Assembly: GCA_963761975.1 (NCBI GenBank)
Contig: CAVXIR010000007.1
Span: forward strand, 434,001 to 498,000
Length of the DNA: 64,000 nt
From: JAMQPK01 sp963761975
GTDB lineage: Bacteria > Acidobacteriota > Vicinamibacteria > Vicinamibacterales > JAMQPK01
Reading direction: 5' to 3'
This document shows positions 42,562-51,002 of the stretch, piece by piece (the stretch's first letter is position 1; each line of letters begins with the position of its first letter). Below the pieces are notes generated by a model. The model was not told the DNA's origin. It saw nothing but the letters and a program-made list of their open reading frames with translations, and made no database searches. Position numbers and translations under genes: made by a program.

Positions 42562-43885
42562 CGCACCCGATTCGCAGCTCGTCCGCGCGATTGGATTGCG
42601 CGAGCTGACCGCGAGCATCATCAACGTCACGATCGCCTCGTCTATTTTCATCATGCCGGCAACCGTCGCGGCCGGCCTGGGCGCGGCCGCGCCGATTGCT
42701 TACCTCGTCTGTGCCGTTCTGATGGCGCTGATCGCGCTGTGCTTTGCGGCCGCCGGCAGCCGTGTGTCGCTGACGGGCGGCCTATATGCCTACATCGAAG
42801 TGGCGTTCGGCGGCTATGCCGGCTACCTGGGCGGATTCTTGTATTGGGCAACAGCGTGCCTGTCGGTCGCGTCGGTCGCCACGGCGTTTGTTGGTGCTGT
42901 CGGCGTCTTCTGGCCGGTCCTGAATCAGGGCGTGCTGCGAGCGTTGCTGCTGGTGGCGCTTTTTGCTGCTCTGGCGGTTGTGAACATTCGCGGCATCAAG
43001 CCGGGCATCAGGCTGGTGGAAACCATCACGGCTGCGAAGCTGATTCCGCTGCTGGTGCTCGTGGGTATCGGCATGTGGTCGCTGAATCCGGATTTCCTGC
43101 GTGCGTCGATGCCGACGGTGTCGCAGGTGGGGCAGGTGGCTATCGTGCTGATCTTCGCGTTCGTCGGCGTTGAGGTGGCGCTCACTCCCTCGGGCGAAAT
43201 TCGCGATCCGTCGCGCACCGTGCCGCGCGCCATCTTGACTGCTCTCGCGGTTGCGACGTTGGTGTATCTCGCCGTGCAGATTGTCGCGCAAGGTGTGCTT
43301 GGGCCGGAGCTGCCGAAATACACCGAAGCGCCTCTGGCCGAGACCGCGGGTCGGCTGCTCGGCAACGCGGGCAGGGTGTTTCTGCTGGCAGGCGGGACAG
43401 TCTCGATTTTTGGCTACATCGCTGGCGACATGCTGGGTACGCCCCGGGCGCTGCTCGCGCTCGCCCGCAACGGTGTGCTGCCTCAGCGCATCGCTACCGT
43501 GCACCCGCGATATCGCACGCCGGCAGTGGCGATCGTGGTGTACGCCGTCATCGTGTCCGCACTGGCGATATCGAGCACCTTCGAGCGGCTCGTCATCATG
43601 GCCAACGTGTCGGCGCTGTTGTTGTATCTGCTGTGCGTCGGCGCATCGTACGAATTACAACGGCGCGACGTGCGGATGGCAGGTGAGCCGTTCACACTGC
43701 CGGGAGGAGCGGCAGTGCAGCTTCTGGCCGCCTTCGGCATCGTGTGGCTCCTGATGCAGGCGACGGCTCGCGAGTGGGGAATTCTGGCCGCCGTTGTTGC
43801 GGCCGCGAGCGTGTACTACTTCATCAAGGCCCCGTCCTTTCGGAAGACTTCCGCCTTCTCGGCTTCGCCGGCGCGGGACCGGTGA
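42551..43885 (+). CDS. APC-superfamily amino acid permease
   Basis: The 444 residues have twelve predicted membrane segments starting at about residue 20 (LRELTASIINVTIASSIFIMP). APC family features include GLGAAAPIAYLVCAVLMAL, the conserved glycine-rich LTGGLYAYIEVAFGGYAGYLGGFLYW, and FAFVGVEVALTPSGEIRDPSRTVPRAI. Transport of an amino acid or amine is expected; substrate and direction are unknown. The stop lies in a region overlapped (62 bases) by the convergent DUF2934 gene. Confidence 0.9.
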   Translation: MTADAPDSQLVRAIGLRELTASIINVTIASSIFIMPATVAAGLGAAAPIAYLVCAVLMALIALCFAAAGSRVSLTGGLYAYIEVAFGGYAGYLGGFLYWATACLSVASVATAFVGAVGVFWPVLNQGVLRALLLVALFAALAVVNIRGIKPGIRLVETITAAKLIPLLVLVGIGMWSLNPDFLRASMPTVSQVGQVAIVLIFAFVGVEVALTPSGEIRDPSRTVPRAILTALAVATLVYLAVQIVAQGVLGPELPKYTEAPLAETAGRLLGNAGRVFLLAGGTVSIFGYIAGDMLGTPRALLALARNGVLPQRIATVHPRYRTPAVAIVVYAVIVSALAISSTFERLVIMANVSALLLYLLCVGASYELQRRDVRMAGEPFTLPGGAAVQLLAAFGIVWLLMQATAREWGILAAVVAAASVYYFIKAPSFRKTSAFSASPARDR

Positions 43886-44096
43886 GGCCGTGCTTGAGCT
43901 GACGCTCCGCTTCGAACCAGTCGTCGAGATCGGCGCCATGGCTGCCGCCCCGACCCTGGTAGATTTCGTACGCCCGCCTGGCGACCGCATCCGGATTCTT
44001 GAGACCGGCTGGGGAGCCGTTTCCCTTTCGTGCGGGGCGGCGAGCCGGTTTCGGCGAGTCCGAACCTCCGTTCGCGGGTTTGTTCGTTCGTGCCAT
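43824..44096 (-). CDS. DUF2934 domain protein
   Basis: The 90-residue basic protein starts at ATG 44096 behind a GACGGAGG Shine-Dalgarno. An N-terminal Lys/Arg/Pro-rich tail (NKPANGGSDSPKPARRPARKGN) precedes a DUF2934 segment, AVARRAYEIYQGRGGSHGADLDDWFEAERQL, followed by another basic tail. The function of DUF2934 is unknown; the basic tails could bind nucleic acid. It overlaps the end of the APC permease gene on the other strand. Confidence 0.75.
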   Translation of the reverse strand: MARTNKPANGGSDSPKPARRPARKGNGSPAGLKNPDAVARRAYEIYQGRGGSHGADLDDWFEAERQLKHGLTGPAPAKPRRRKSSERTGP

Positions 44097-44160
44097 CAGA
44101 GCCTCCGTCAAAAAAGAATATACCTCCAGCAGCGGCCCCTTGATCAAGATCGCTTTTTTC

Positions 44161-44235
44161 GTCCATCGTCCATCGTCCATCGTCCATCGTCCATCGTCTC
44201 GACGATCGACGATGGACGATCGACGATCGACGATT
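44161..44235. repeat. Heptad array GTCCATC x5 facing GACGATC x5
   Basis: Five perfect GTCCATC units (44161-44195) are followed, after CTC, by five GACGATC-like units (44201-44235). Reverse complement of the second set (GATCGTC) partly pairs with the first. The whole stretch 44097-44418 has no gene apart from the repeat; both flanking genes are on the minus strand, so it should carry the DUF2934 promoter. Confidence 0.88.
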
Positions 44236-44418
44236 CGGACACGCGGGTTCGCGAAGCAAGAAACGTGCTTCACGGGAATCCTGGTGTTTTTCGAGTCCGT
44301 CCCACCCGATTGCAACAACATTGTGCGCTTGACCAGCCCGCCAGACATTAATGTTGATCCTATTTCCATGGCGTCGGACCAGTCCGAAGAGTGGGGCGAG
44401 AGTTCGGTAGCGCAGGCG

Positions 44419-45162
44419 TCAGCGTTGCCGCGTGTTTCGAATCGGAGACTTCGGGAATGCGGTGCGCGCTTCCTCTGCGGAGACGTTGCGCCATTTGCCC
44501 GGCGCAAGGTCGCCCAGCTCGAGGCCGCCGAAGGCGACGCGCTTCAATCGCGTGACGTCGTGCCCGGCGGAGTTCAGCAGCCTGCGAATTTCGCGGTTCT
44601 TTCCTTCAGTCAGCTCCACCACGAGATGGGTCTCCCGTTTCGAGCGCTTCAGCACCTCGACCGCCGCCGCCTTGAGCGGCTCTCCGCGATCCATCACGCC
44701 CGCTTCCAATCGCCGCGCCGTCTCGTCTGAGAGCTCTCCGCGCACGGTCACGACGTACCGGCGGATCAGCCCCGTTGCCGGATCTGTGAGCCAGTCTGCC
44801 AGCTGCGTGTCGTTGGTGAACAACAACAAACCCGTGGATGCATAGTCGAGGCGGCCGACCGGCACGACGCGTGCTGCGTCCGTCAAAAATTCATAAACCG
44901 TCGTTCGCCCTTCGGGATCGTTTCTGGTCGTGACCACGCTTCGCGGCTTGTTCAGTGCGACGAGCGTCCATCGTTCACGCCGCAGGGTCGCGCCCTCGAT
45001 GCGAATACGATCGTGTTCCGGATGGGTTGGCGAGCGAGGATCGGTGATGACATGGCCGTTGACCGAGACGCTGCCGGCTCGGATGAGCTTGACTGCCTGC
45101 GAGCGGGACGTGTAGCCGAGCTTCGACAACGCGCGATCGAGCGCGACGCTCGGTTGCTTCAC
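44419..45162 (-). CDS. 16S/23S rRNA pseudouridine synthase (RsuA/RluB/E/F family)
   Basis: The 247 residues have an N-terminal S4 RNA-binding domain (LDRALSKLGYTSRSQAVKLIRAGSVSVNG). The catalytic domain has the family motif PVGRLDYASTGLLLFTNDTQLADWL, with catalytic Asp in GRLD, and GKNREIRRLLNSAGHDVTRLKRVAFGGLEL. The precise rRNA target (RluB, RsuA or RluE type) cannot be set from sequence alone. Start is GTG 45162, overlapping the stop of the sugar dehydrogenase-like gene (GTGA). The C-terminal extension is ordinary. Confidence 0.92.
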   Translation of the reverse strand: MKQPSVALDRALSKLGYTSRSQAVKLIRAGSVSVNGHVITDPRSPTHPEHDRIRIEGATLRRERWTLVALNKPRSVVTTRNDPEGRTTVYEFLTDAARVVPVGRLDYASTGLLLFTNDTQLADWLTDPATGLIRRYVVTVRGELSDETARRLEAGVMDRGEPLKAAAVEVLKRSKRETHLVVELTEGKNREIRRLLNSAGHDVTRLKRVAFGGLELGDLAPGKWRNVSAEEARTAFPKSPIRNTRQR

Positions 45163-46388
45163 GGCTTGACGATCTTCAGGTCGGTGGGCGTCGGTGGGGT
45201 CGTGAGCGGGGCAGTCATGCGGATGATCGTGCCGCCGGAATGGTTGACGATGTAGAGCTCGCCGTCCGCGTCGACACCAAACGAGCTGATGAACCCGACG
45301 AACGCCCGGCCGCCAAGCTCAGCCGTGTGCTCGCGGCGATCCGACGCGCGCGCTTCGCCTGAGCCGTCAATGGTCAGAGCGAGCGACCACACGCGTCCGG
45401 AGTAGTCAGCAAAGAAGTATCGTCCCCGATTGGCGGTGCCGAGACGGCCGCCCCGGTAAACGAATCCGCCGGTCACCGACACGCCGTCGCTGCGTCCGTA
45501 TTCGAAGATAGGATCGATGAGCGGTAAAAAGGCGGGTGGCTGCGATGTGACATGGTCGTGCGCACCTTCGCGGTTGCGCCAGCCGTAATTGCGTCCACCT
45601 GCTCCACGCGGCTCATAGTCGATCTCCTCGAAGCTGTTCTGCCCGACGTCGCCGATCACCAGCGCGCCTGTCCCTCCGCGGGTCACGTCATCGAAGCTGT
45701 ATCGCCACGGGTTGCGGAGCCCGAACGCCCAGACTTCATCGCGTGTCCGATCGGCGACGAACGGATTATCGGGAGGAATTCTGTAACCTGCCGGATCGTT
45801 ATCGGGCACGTTGACATCGATGCGCAGCATCTTGCCGAGCAGTTCATTGGGATTCTGAGCGCGATTGCCGGGATCGCTGCCAGAGCCTCCGTCGCCGAGA
45901 CCGATGTACAAATATCCATCTGGCCCGAACGCAAGATGACCGCCGTTGTGATTCGCAAACGGCTGGTCGATGATGCGCCTCCCGCTGAACATGAGATCAA
46001 AACGGGACGCGGGATCCGCGACAAGCGGGTTGGCGGAGCGTCTGAATCGGGCAACGACGGTATTGCCGGCGCCGTTCGTGAAGTTGACAAAAACGCGTCC
46101 GCTCGACGCGTAGTCGGGGGCGAAGGCAAGGCCGAGCAGACCCTGCTCGCCGCAGCACACGATGCTGCCGGTCAGATTCAGAAAATCAGTGTCAAGAATG
46201 GTGCCGCTGCGTACGACGCGGACACGTCCCGTCTGCTGAACGACCAACTGAACGGTTCGATCGGTTGGATCCTGAACGAAGGCGACGGGCGACTCAAATC
46301 CGGAGGCGTAAACCTGGCCTTGCAGCTGCGCATGCACGGGGCTTGCGGCAAGCAGGACGAGGGAGCACACCGCGCCGGCACATCTCAT
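45159..46388 (-). CDS. Exported PQQ-dependent sugar dehydrogenase-like propeller
   Basis: The 409-residue protein has a signal peptide (from ATG 46388, CAGAVCSLVLLAASPVHAQ). The six-bladed GSDH fold is seen in VYASGFESPVAFVQDP, NHNGGHLAFGPDGYLYIGLGDGGSGSDPGNRAQNPNELLGKMLRIDVN, and VWAFGLRNPWRYSFD, which carry the sugar-dehydrogenase His, Asp and Arg positions. PQQ or calcium binding is likely but not certain; related proteins are aldose sugar dehydrogenases. The in-frame extension to 46427 is not needed. It is coupled to rsuA-type synthase by GTGA. Confidence 0.88.
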   Translation of the reverse strand: MRCAGAVCSLVLLAASPVHAQLQGQVYASGFESPVAFVQDPTDRTVQLVVQQTGRVRVVRSGTILDTDFLNLTGSIVCCGEQGLLGLAFAPDYASSGRVFVNFTNGAGNTVVARFRRSANPLVADPASRFDLMFSGRRIIDQPFANHNGGHLAFGPDGYLYIGLGDGGSGSDPGNRAQNPNELLGKMLRIDVNVPDNDPAGYRIPPDNPFVADRTRDEVWAFGLRNPWRYSFDDVTRGGTGALVIGDVGQNSFEEIDYEPRGAGGRNYGWRNREGAHDHVTSQPPAFLPLIDPIFEYGRSDGVSVTGGFVYRGGRLGTANRGRYFFADYSGRVWSLALTIDGSGEARASDRREHTAELGGRAFVGFISSFGVDADGELYIVNHSGGTIIRMTAPLTTPPTPTDLKIVKP

Positions 46389-46478
46389 GGAAAGTATCGT
46401 AACGCGAATACGGCACACAGAGTCCACAGAGACGTGCTTGTTTCCTCAGTGCACTCTATGTCCCCGGTTCGCGCTATC

Positions 46479-47852
46479 ATGCGAAACGTGCGTCGTCATT
46501 TCGCGCTGATAATCGTCGCGTGTGTCTGCTTTTCCGCATGCGACAAGAAAGATCCGGAGACACCGGATCCGTCTGGAGACGCGCAGGTCTCTCCGGGAGA
46601 TCGCTTGGGCTGGATTCAGCCTGCCCCCAATTCGGCCGATATCGCCGCTGTTCAGTTTGCACTGTACGTTGACGGAACGCGGATGACGCTCGCTGATGCG
46701 GCCTGCAGCGCCGCAGGCTCGGCGTTCGACTGCAGCGCGGTATTGCCGACGCTGACCGCAGGGACGCACACGCTGCAACTGGCGGCATTCATCACCGAGG
46801 GCAGTGTCACCGCCGAGAGCACGCGCTCTGCGCCGCTTCGCGTGAACGTCGTCGCTCGGGCGGCGACAACCTTCTCAACGGCTTTCGTCCCCGTCGTCAC
46901 CGTAGAGCAGGTGCCCTTGCGTCTGACACTGGTGACAGAGGGTCTCACGCTGCCGTCCGATCTCGCGTTCACTTCGAACGGCACGGTTTTTGTGGCCGAA
47001 CGCGGCGGCACAGTGCGAATCATCAGGAGCGGTGTACTTGCCGACGAGGCGGCGCTCGATCTTTCCTCTGAGGTGGTGTTGCCGGAGGGGGGGCTGCTTG
47101 CGATTGCGCTGGATCCCCGTTTCGACGAGAACGGGTTGACCTATGTGCTGTATGCGGCGGCAGCGCCTCGTGAGGGGCAGGAATTCACGCTGGCGCGGTT
47201 CCGCGTGATGAAAGACGCCTTCGCCGAGCGCGCTGTGTTGCTGGACAGAACACCGGCATCGCTGGTTGGTGCGAGCGGCGCTCTGCGGGTCGGTCGCGAC
47301 GGCAAGCTCTATCTCGCGATGGACAGCTCGTCGGACGGACGTATCGCCGGCAGCTTTGCCACCTACAACGGCAAAGTCCTCAGGCTCAACACTGACGCGA
47401 CGACGCCGGACGATCAAGCTGGTCAGACTCCCGTGTTCTCGCTGGATCACCCCCAGCCGCAGGCTATCGACTGGCAACCGGTCAACGGACATTTGTGGGT
47501 GGTTGACAGAATTGGCGCAGACGCCGGCCGGCTGAGTGTGATTGCCGATGTTGTGAAGCAGAACCGTGCCGCGTCCCGAACGTCGTACGCGCTGCCCGCC
47601 GGCACGGGCGCGTCATCCGCCGCGTTCTATCACGGCGAACTCATGCCGTTCTTCAAAGGCAACCTCTTCATCGCTGCAGAAATCGGCCGCGAGCTCATCA
47701 GGCTGCGCTTCGATCCGGAGAACGCTTCCCGGATCATTTCGGTCGAGCGGCTGCTCAAGGATCAGATTGGAGCGGTCCGCGTGGTTGCGGAGGGCAAAGA
47801 CGGCGGCGTGTACATCGCGACTGAGAGCGCATTGTATAGGCTGGCTCCGTGA
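46479..47852 (+). CDS. Lipoprotein with sugar-dehydrogenase-like beta-propeller
   Basis: The 457 residues begin with a lipoprotein leader (RNVRRHFALIIVACVCFSAC, lipobox FSAC). An Ig-like N-terminal part (about 40-140) is followed by a second glucose/sorbosone-dehydrogenase-like propeller with LVTEGLTLPSDLAFTSNGTVFVAERGG, GGLLAIALDPRFDENGLTYVLYA, and LAMDSSSDGRIAGSFATYNGKVLRLN. The PQQ-site residues of the 45159 protein (the RNPWR motif) are not obvious. It is divergent from that gene over 90 bases. The frame extends 300 codons upstream, but only as the antisense of the other propeller. Confidence 0.82.
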   Translation: MRNVRRHFALIIVACVCFSACDKKDPETPDPSGDAQVSPGDRLGWIQPAPNSADIAAVQFALYVDGTRMTLADAACSAAGSAFDCSAVLPTLTAGTHTLQLAAFITEGSVTAESTRSAPLRVNVVARAATTFSTAFVPVVTVEQVPLRLTLVTEGLTLPSDLAFTSNGTVFVAERGGTVRIIRSGVLADEAALDLSSEVVLPEGGLLAIALDPRFDENGLTYVLYAAAAPREGQEFTLARFRVMKDAFAERAVLLDRTPASLVGASGALRVGRDGKLYLAMDSSSDGRIAGSFATYNGKVLRLNTDATTPDDQAGQTPVFSLDHPQPQAIDWQPVNGHLWVVDRIGADAGRLSVIADVVKQNRAASRTSYALPAGTGASSAAFYHGELMPFFKGNLFIAAEIGRELIRLRFDPENASRIISVERLLKDQIGAVRVVAEGKDGGVYIATESALYRLAP

Positions 47853-47895
47853 ACCACGAAGACACGAAGACACGAAGACGCGAAGACACGACGAC
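47853..47895. repeat. CACGAAGA array
   Basis: ACCACGAAGACACGAAGACACGAAGACGCG follows the lipoprotein stop. The array is in frame with the next gene and would encode NHEDTKTRRREDTTTRR if translation began at the upstream ATG. Confidence 0.75.
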
Positions 47896-47914
47896 TCGGC
47901 GGCCGGCGCATGAC

Positions 47915-48424
47915 ATGGGCGTAATTCGCGACGAGATTCCTGAAGACGCTGACGCGATCCGGCAAGTTCACCTGGAGGCATTTGGCGGTGAAGCCGAGGC
48001 GCGCATCGTCGATCTTCTGCGAGCGCGCGGTAAGACCGTCATCTCACTGGTCACCTGTCTGAACGGGGAGGTGGCAGGTCACGTCGCTTTCTCGCCAGTG
48101 ACATTGCTGGATGCGCCTCGCAAATTTCGCGCGCTTGGGTTGGGACCGGTGGGCGTGCGGAGGAAATTGCAGGCCAGGGGGCTCGGCTCGGCGCTCGTGC
48201 GCGAAGGCATTCGGCGGTGTCAGGGTGAAGGCTACGACGCGCTCGTGGTGCTAGGGGGGCCGAGCTATTACTCACGATTCGGCTTCGAGCCAGCGCATCT
48301 CTTCGGATTGGAAAACGAGTGGGGTGTCGGCGACGAATTCATGGTGCTGAAGCTGCGGGAGGGCGCACTCGATCGAGTGCGCGGCCTCGTGCAGTATTCG
48401 CCGGAGTTCCGTCAAGGGGCTTGA
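47915..48424 (+). CDS. GNAT-family N-acetyltransferase
   Basis: The 169 residues start at ATG 47915 (GVIRDEIPEDADAIRQVHLEAF). The acetyl-CoA motif A is RKLQARGLGSALVREGIRRC, followed by YDALVVLGGPSYYSRFGFEP, typical of the YhbS-type acetyltransferases. The acceptor is unknown. The frame continues 22 codons upstream to an ATG at 47849 across the CACGAAG array; this would add a basic tail with no family match and is less likely. Confidence 0.88.
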   Translation: MGVIRDEIPEDADAIRQVHLEAFGGEAEARIVDLLRARGKTVISLVTCLNGEVAGHVAFSPVTLLDAPRKFRALGLGPVGVRRKLQARGLGSALVREGIRRCQGEGYDALVVLGGPSYYSRFGFEPAHLFGLENEWGVGDEFMVLKLREGALDRVRGLVQYSPEFRQGA

Positions 48425-48439
48425 CCAACTTACCGATTC

Positions 48440-48509
48440 GACGACTCCACGACTCCTTAGACTCCGAGACTCATCGGACTCCAAGACTCGTCAGACTCCA
48501 AGACTCCCA
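48440..48509. repeat. GACTCCA array
   Basis: Units of 7-9 bases (GACTCCA, GACTCCTTA, GACTCCGA, GACTCATCG, GACTCCAA, GACTCGTCA) run between the acetyltransferase stop and the ADOP permease stop, both of which face the array. It may act as a terminator for either gene, though stems are not strong. Confidence 0.75.
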
Positions 48510-48511
48510 GT

Positions 48512-50962
48512 TTATTCGTTGCGCAATGTCGCGGCCGGATCGGCCCGCAGTGCATAGCGCACAGGCACATAACTCGCGGTCAACGCGACCATGACGACGA
48601 CACCTATCGCCGTTACAAAACTCGCCGGATCAGTCGGTGTGACCCCGAACAGCAGTGTGGCAATGATCTGTCCCGATGCGAGCGCAATGGCGGTGCCGGC
48701 GATGACACCGACACCGATCGGCACGATCGCATCTCGGACGAACAATCGCGTCACGTCGTTGCGGGTCGCACCAAGCGTAAGCCGGATGCCGATCTCCCGG
48801 GTTCGGGCGGCCGCTCCGAAGGCAAATACGCTGAAGACACCAATCGCGGCCAGCGTGAGGGCCAACGCCGCAAACGCCGACACGATGAACGTCGTAAACG
48901 GAGTACTGCCCATCGACTCGGTGACGATATCGTCGAGCATTCGAACGTTCGCAGTACTCAGATCCGGTGCAGCCTGATGAATTTCATGGTGCAGCGTCGG
49001 CGCGATTCGATCGAGAGGAATGGGCGTGCGGACGAGCAGCGTCATCGCAAACGACGGATCCTGCAAATACGGAACATAGACCTCCACGGGGGCGTCGTTG
49101 TCCCTTAACCCCGCCGATCGCATGTCGCGTACGACTCCAATCACGCGCCGCCCGCTGATGCCAGGGTCGTAGTCGGTCGACAGCCTCTGGCCTAAGGCGT
49201 TCTGGTTCGGCCAGAAGAATCTCGCGGCGGTTTGGTTGACGATAACGACTCCCTCTTCACGACGCCGTGCGTCAGGCACCGGAGACCGGGCGAGATGGCT
49301 GATGTCGGCGTCGCTAAAATCCCGACCTGAGATGAACCGAATGCCCAACGTCTTGAAGTAGTCAGGAGTCACATTCCGGTAGAATGCCCGGCGGCTGCGC
49401 TCTTCACCTGGCAAAGTCACATTCACCGGGACAAGAGTGCCAGACAGAGGTGCATGGTTGATTGCCGACACTGCTTCAACGCCGGCAGTCGATCGAAGTC
49501 GCTGCAGTACCGCGTTTGTATCGGTTGCCAGCAACTGCCATCGGTTGCGCTCCAGCGTCCGGTACATCGGAAAGCGTGCGTCGAGGCTGATCACGTGTGC
49601 GGGATTGAACCCGAGTTCGACCGTGTTGAGGCCGACCAGCGTTCTGATGAACAACATCGCGCCTGCCACCAGCGCCAGGCACAACGCGAGTTCGCCGGCG
49701 ACAATCAGTCGCTGCAGATGCGCGTGTGAACGGTGCCGTGTCGTGCGTTCGCCGGCGCTTTTGACCGTCAATTGAAGATCGGTTCGCGAAAGGCGCACGG
49801 CCGGCACGAGCCCGGCGACGAGTGCCGCGATTGCCGACGCGGCGACAGAGAAAAGCAAAACGGGCGAGCTCAGGTCGGCCTCCACGACACGCGGAACCGC
49901 ACGGCTCGCGAGGTGGACGAATACCGGCATCAGCGCGTAGGCAAGCAAGACACCTCCCGCTCCGCCCGCCGCGGCCAGCGCCATTGCCTCGGTGAGGAGC
50001 AGCCCTGCGATTCGCCTTCGGCTGGCGCCGAGCGCAGTCCGGACTGCGAGCTCCGACTGTCGCGCGACGCCGCGAGCGAGCAACAGGTTCGACACGTTTG
50101 CGCACCCGACGAGCATGACAAAGGCGGTCGCGGCGAACAACGTCAACAATCCGAGACGATGCTGCTCGACGCCTGGCTCCTGAAGCGCGCCGATGCGCGC
50201 CGTCCAACCGGTGTTCGTGGCGGGATATTCCCTCGCCAAGGCTGCCGCAATAGCTCCTACTTCCGTTGCGGCAGCGGCCAACGGCACCGCACGCTTCAAA
50301 CGTCCGACCACATGCGAGTACCGGGAATTTCGATCGTCAGGCGTGCGGTTTACGTCGAGCGGCATCCAAAAATCTATTCCACGGGGAAACTGGAAATCTG
50401 AAGGCATAACCCCGACAACCGTGGTGCCGGTACCGCCTTCAACACGCACGGTGCGACCGATCGCAGCCGGATCGCGTCCGAATGTGCTGTGCCAGAACTC
50501 GTGGCTCACGATCATTTCCTTGGCGTCTGCGGCAAGGTCGCCGGTGGCGGCTTGGCCAAAGTCCCTACCGAAAGCCGGGCGAACACCCAGCACAGACAGC
50601 AGGTTCGGCGTGACGTACGCCACTCGCGCCTGGACTGAAACATCGCCGAGCGCGAGAACGGTCGGAACTCCCTCGACCACGAACAACGCGAGATCGTCGA
50701 ACGAGTGCGATCGTGCGCGCCAATCTCGAAAATTTGGCGGTGCAACGCCGGTCTCGTCTCGCCCTTCAGAAGGATTCGCCTCGAAGATCTCGACGAGACG
50801 CTCCGGATCGCGAAATGGAAGAGGACGCAGGAGAACCGCGTTGACGACGCTGAACATTGCGGTGCTCGCGCCGATGCCGATGGCCATTGTCAGCACCGCG
50901 GTGACGGTGAAGATCGGCGATCGCAGGGCAGAACGCCAGACCGCGCGGAGATCCTGAGTCAT
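48512..50962 (-). CDS. ADOP-type ABC transporter permease (MacB-like, FtsX domains)
   Basis: The 816-residue protein belongs to the acidobacterial duplicated orphan permease type. The N-terminal part has the family opening LRAVWRSALRSPIFTVTAVLTMAIGIGASTAMFSVVNAVLLRPLPF (first membrane segment and MacB periplasmic core), a central four-segment FtsX block (about 275-420), a second MacB core and another FtsX block (about 685-805) with VSAFAALALTLAAIGVFSVFAFG. The gene has no adjacent ATPase, as usual for the orphan type. Transport of small molecules or peptides, or envelope signalling, is possible. It runs into the aldolase gene with only 5 bases between them. Confidence 0.88.
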   Translation of the reverse strand: MTQDLRAVWRSALRSPIFTVTAVLTMAIGIGASTAMFSVVNAVLLRPLPFRDPERLVEIFEANPSEGRDETGVAPPNFRDWRARSHSFDDLALFVVEGVPTVLALGDVSVQARVAYVTPNLLSVLGVRPAFGRDFGQAATGDLAADAKEMIVSHEFWHSTFGRDPAAIGRTVRVEGGTGTTVVGVMPSDFQFPRGIDFWMPLDVNRTPDDRNSRYSHVVGRLKRAVPLAAAATEVGAIAAALAREYPATNTGWTARIGALQEPGVEQHRLGLLTLFAATAFVMLVGCANVSNLLLARGVARQSELAVRTALGASRRRIAGLLLTEAMALAAAGGAGGVLLAYALMPVFVHLASRAVPRVVEADLSSPVLLFSVAASAIAALVAGLVPAVRLSRTDLQLTVKSAGERTTRHRSHAHLQRLIVAGELALCLALVAGAMLFIRTLVGLNTVELGFNPAHVISLDARFPMYRTLERNRWQLLATDTNAVLQRLRSTAGVEAVSAINHAPLSGTLVPVNVTLPGEERSRRAFYRNVTPDYFKTLGIRFISGRDFSDADISHLARSPVPDARRREEGVVIVNQTAARFFWPNQNALGQRLSTDYDPGISGRRVIGVVRDMRSAGLRDNDAPVEVYVPYLQDPSFAMTLLVRTPIPLDRIAPTLHHEIHQAAPDLSTANVRMLDDIVTESMGSTPFTTFIVSAFAALALTLAAIGVFSVFAFGAAARTREIGIRLTLGATRNDVTRLFVRDAIVPIGVGVIAGTAIALASGQIIATLLFGVTPTDPASFVTAIGVVVMVALTASYVPVRYALRADPAATLRNE

Positions 50963-50966
50963 GCGT

Positions 50967-51002
50967 ATTAGCTGGTAGCTGGTAGCTGATCGCTGGTAGC
51001 CA
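50967..51002. repeat. Heptad array AGCTGGT x4, partly coding
   Basis: AGCTGGT, AGCTGGT, AGCTGAT, CGCTGGT cover the stop and last 10 codons of the aldolase (LADLATSDQLPATS on the minus strand). The motif matches the 18203-18256 repeat. Confidence 0.75.

Noticed and set aside
44161..44235. Possible CRISPR array (regular short repeats)
   Set aside because: Units are 7 bases, contiguous, with no spacers and no cas genes nearby.
45552..46457. Long plus-strand N-terminal extension of the lipoprotein propeller frame
   Set aside because: It is the antisense of the minus-strand propeller (45159-46388). The lipoprotein signal at 46479 gives a clear start.
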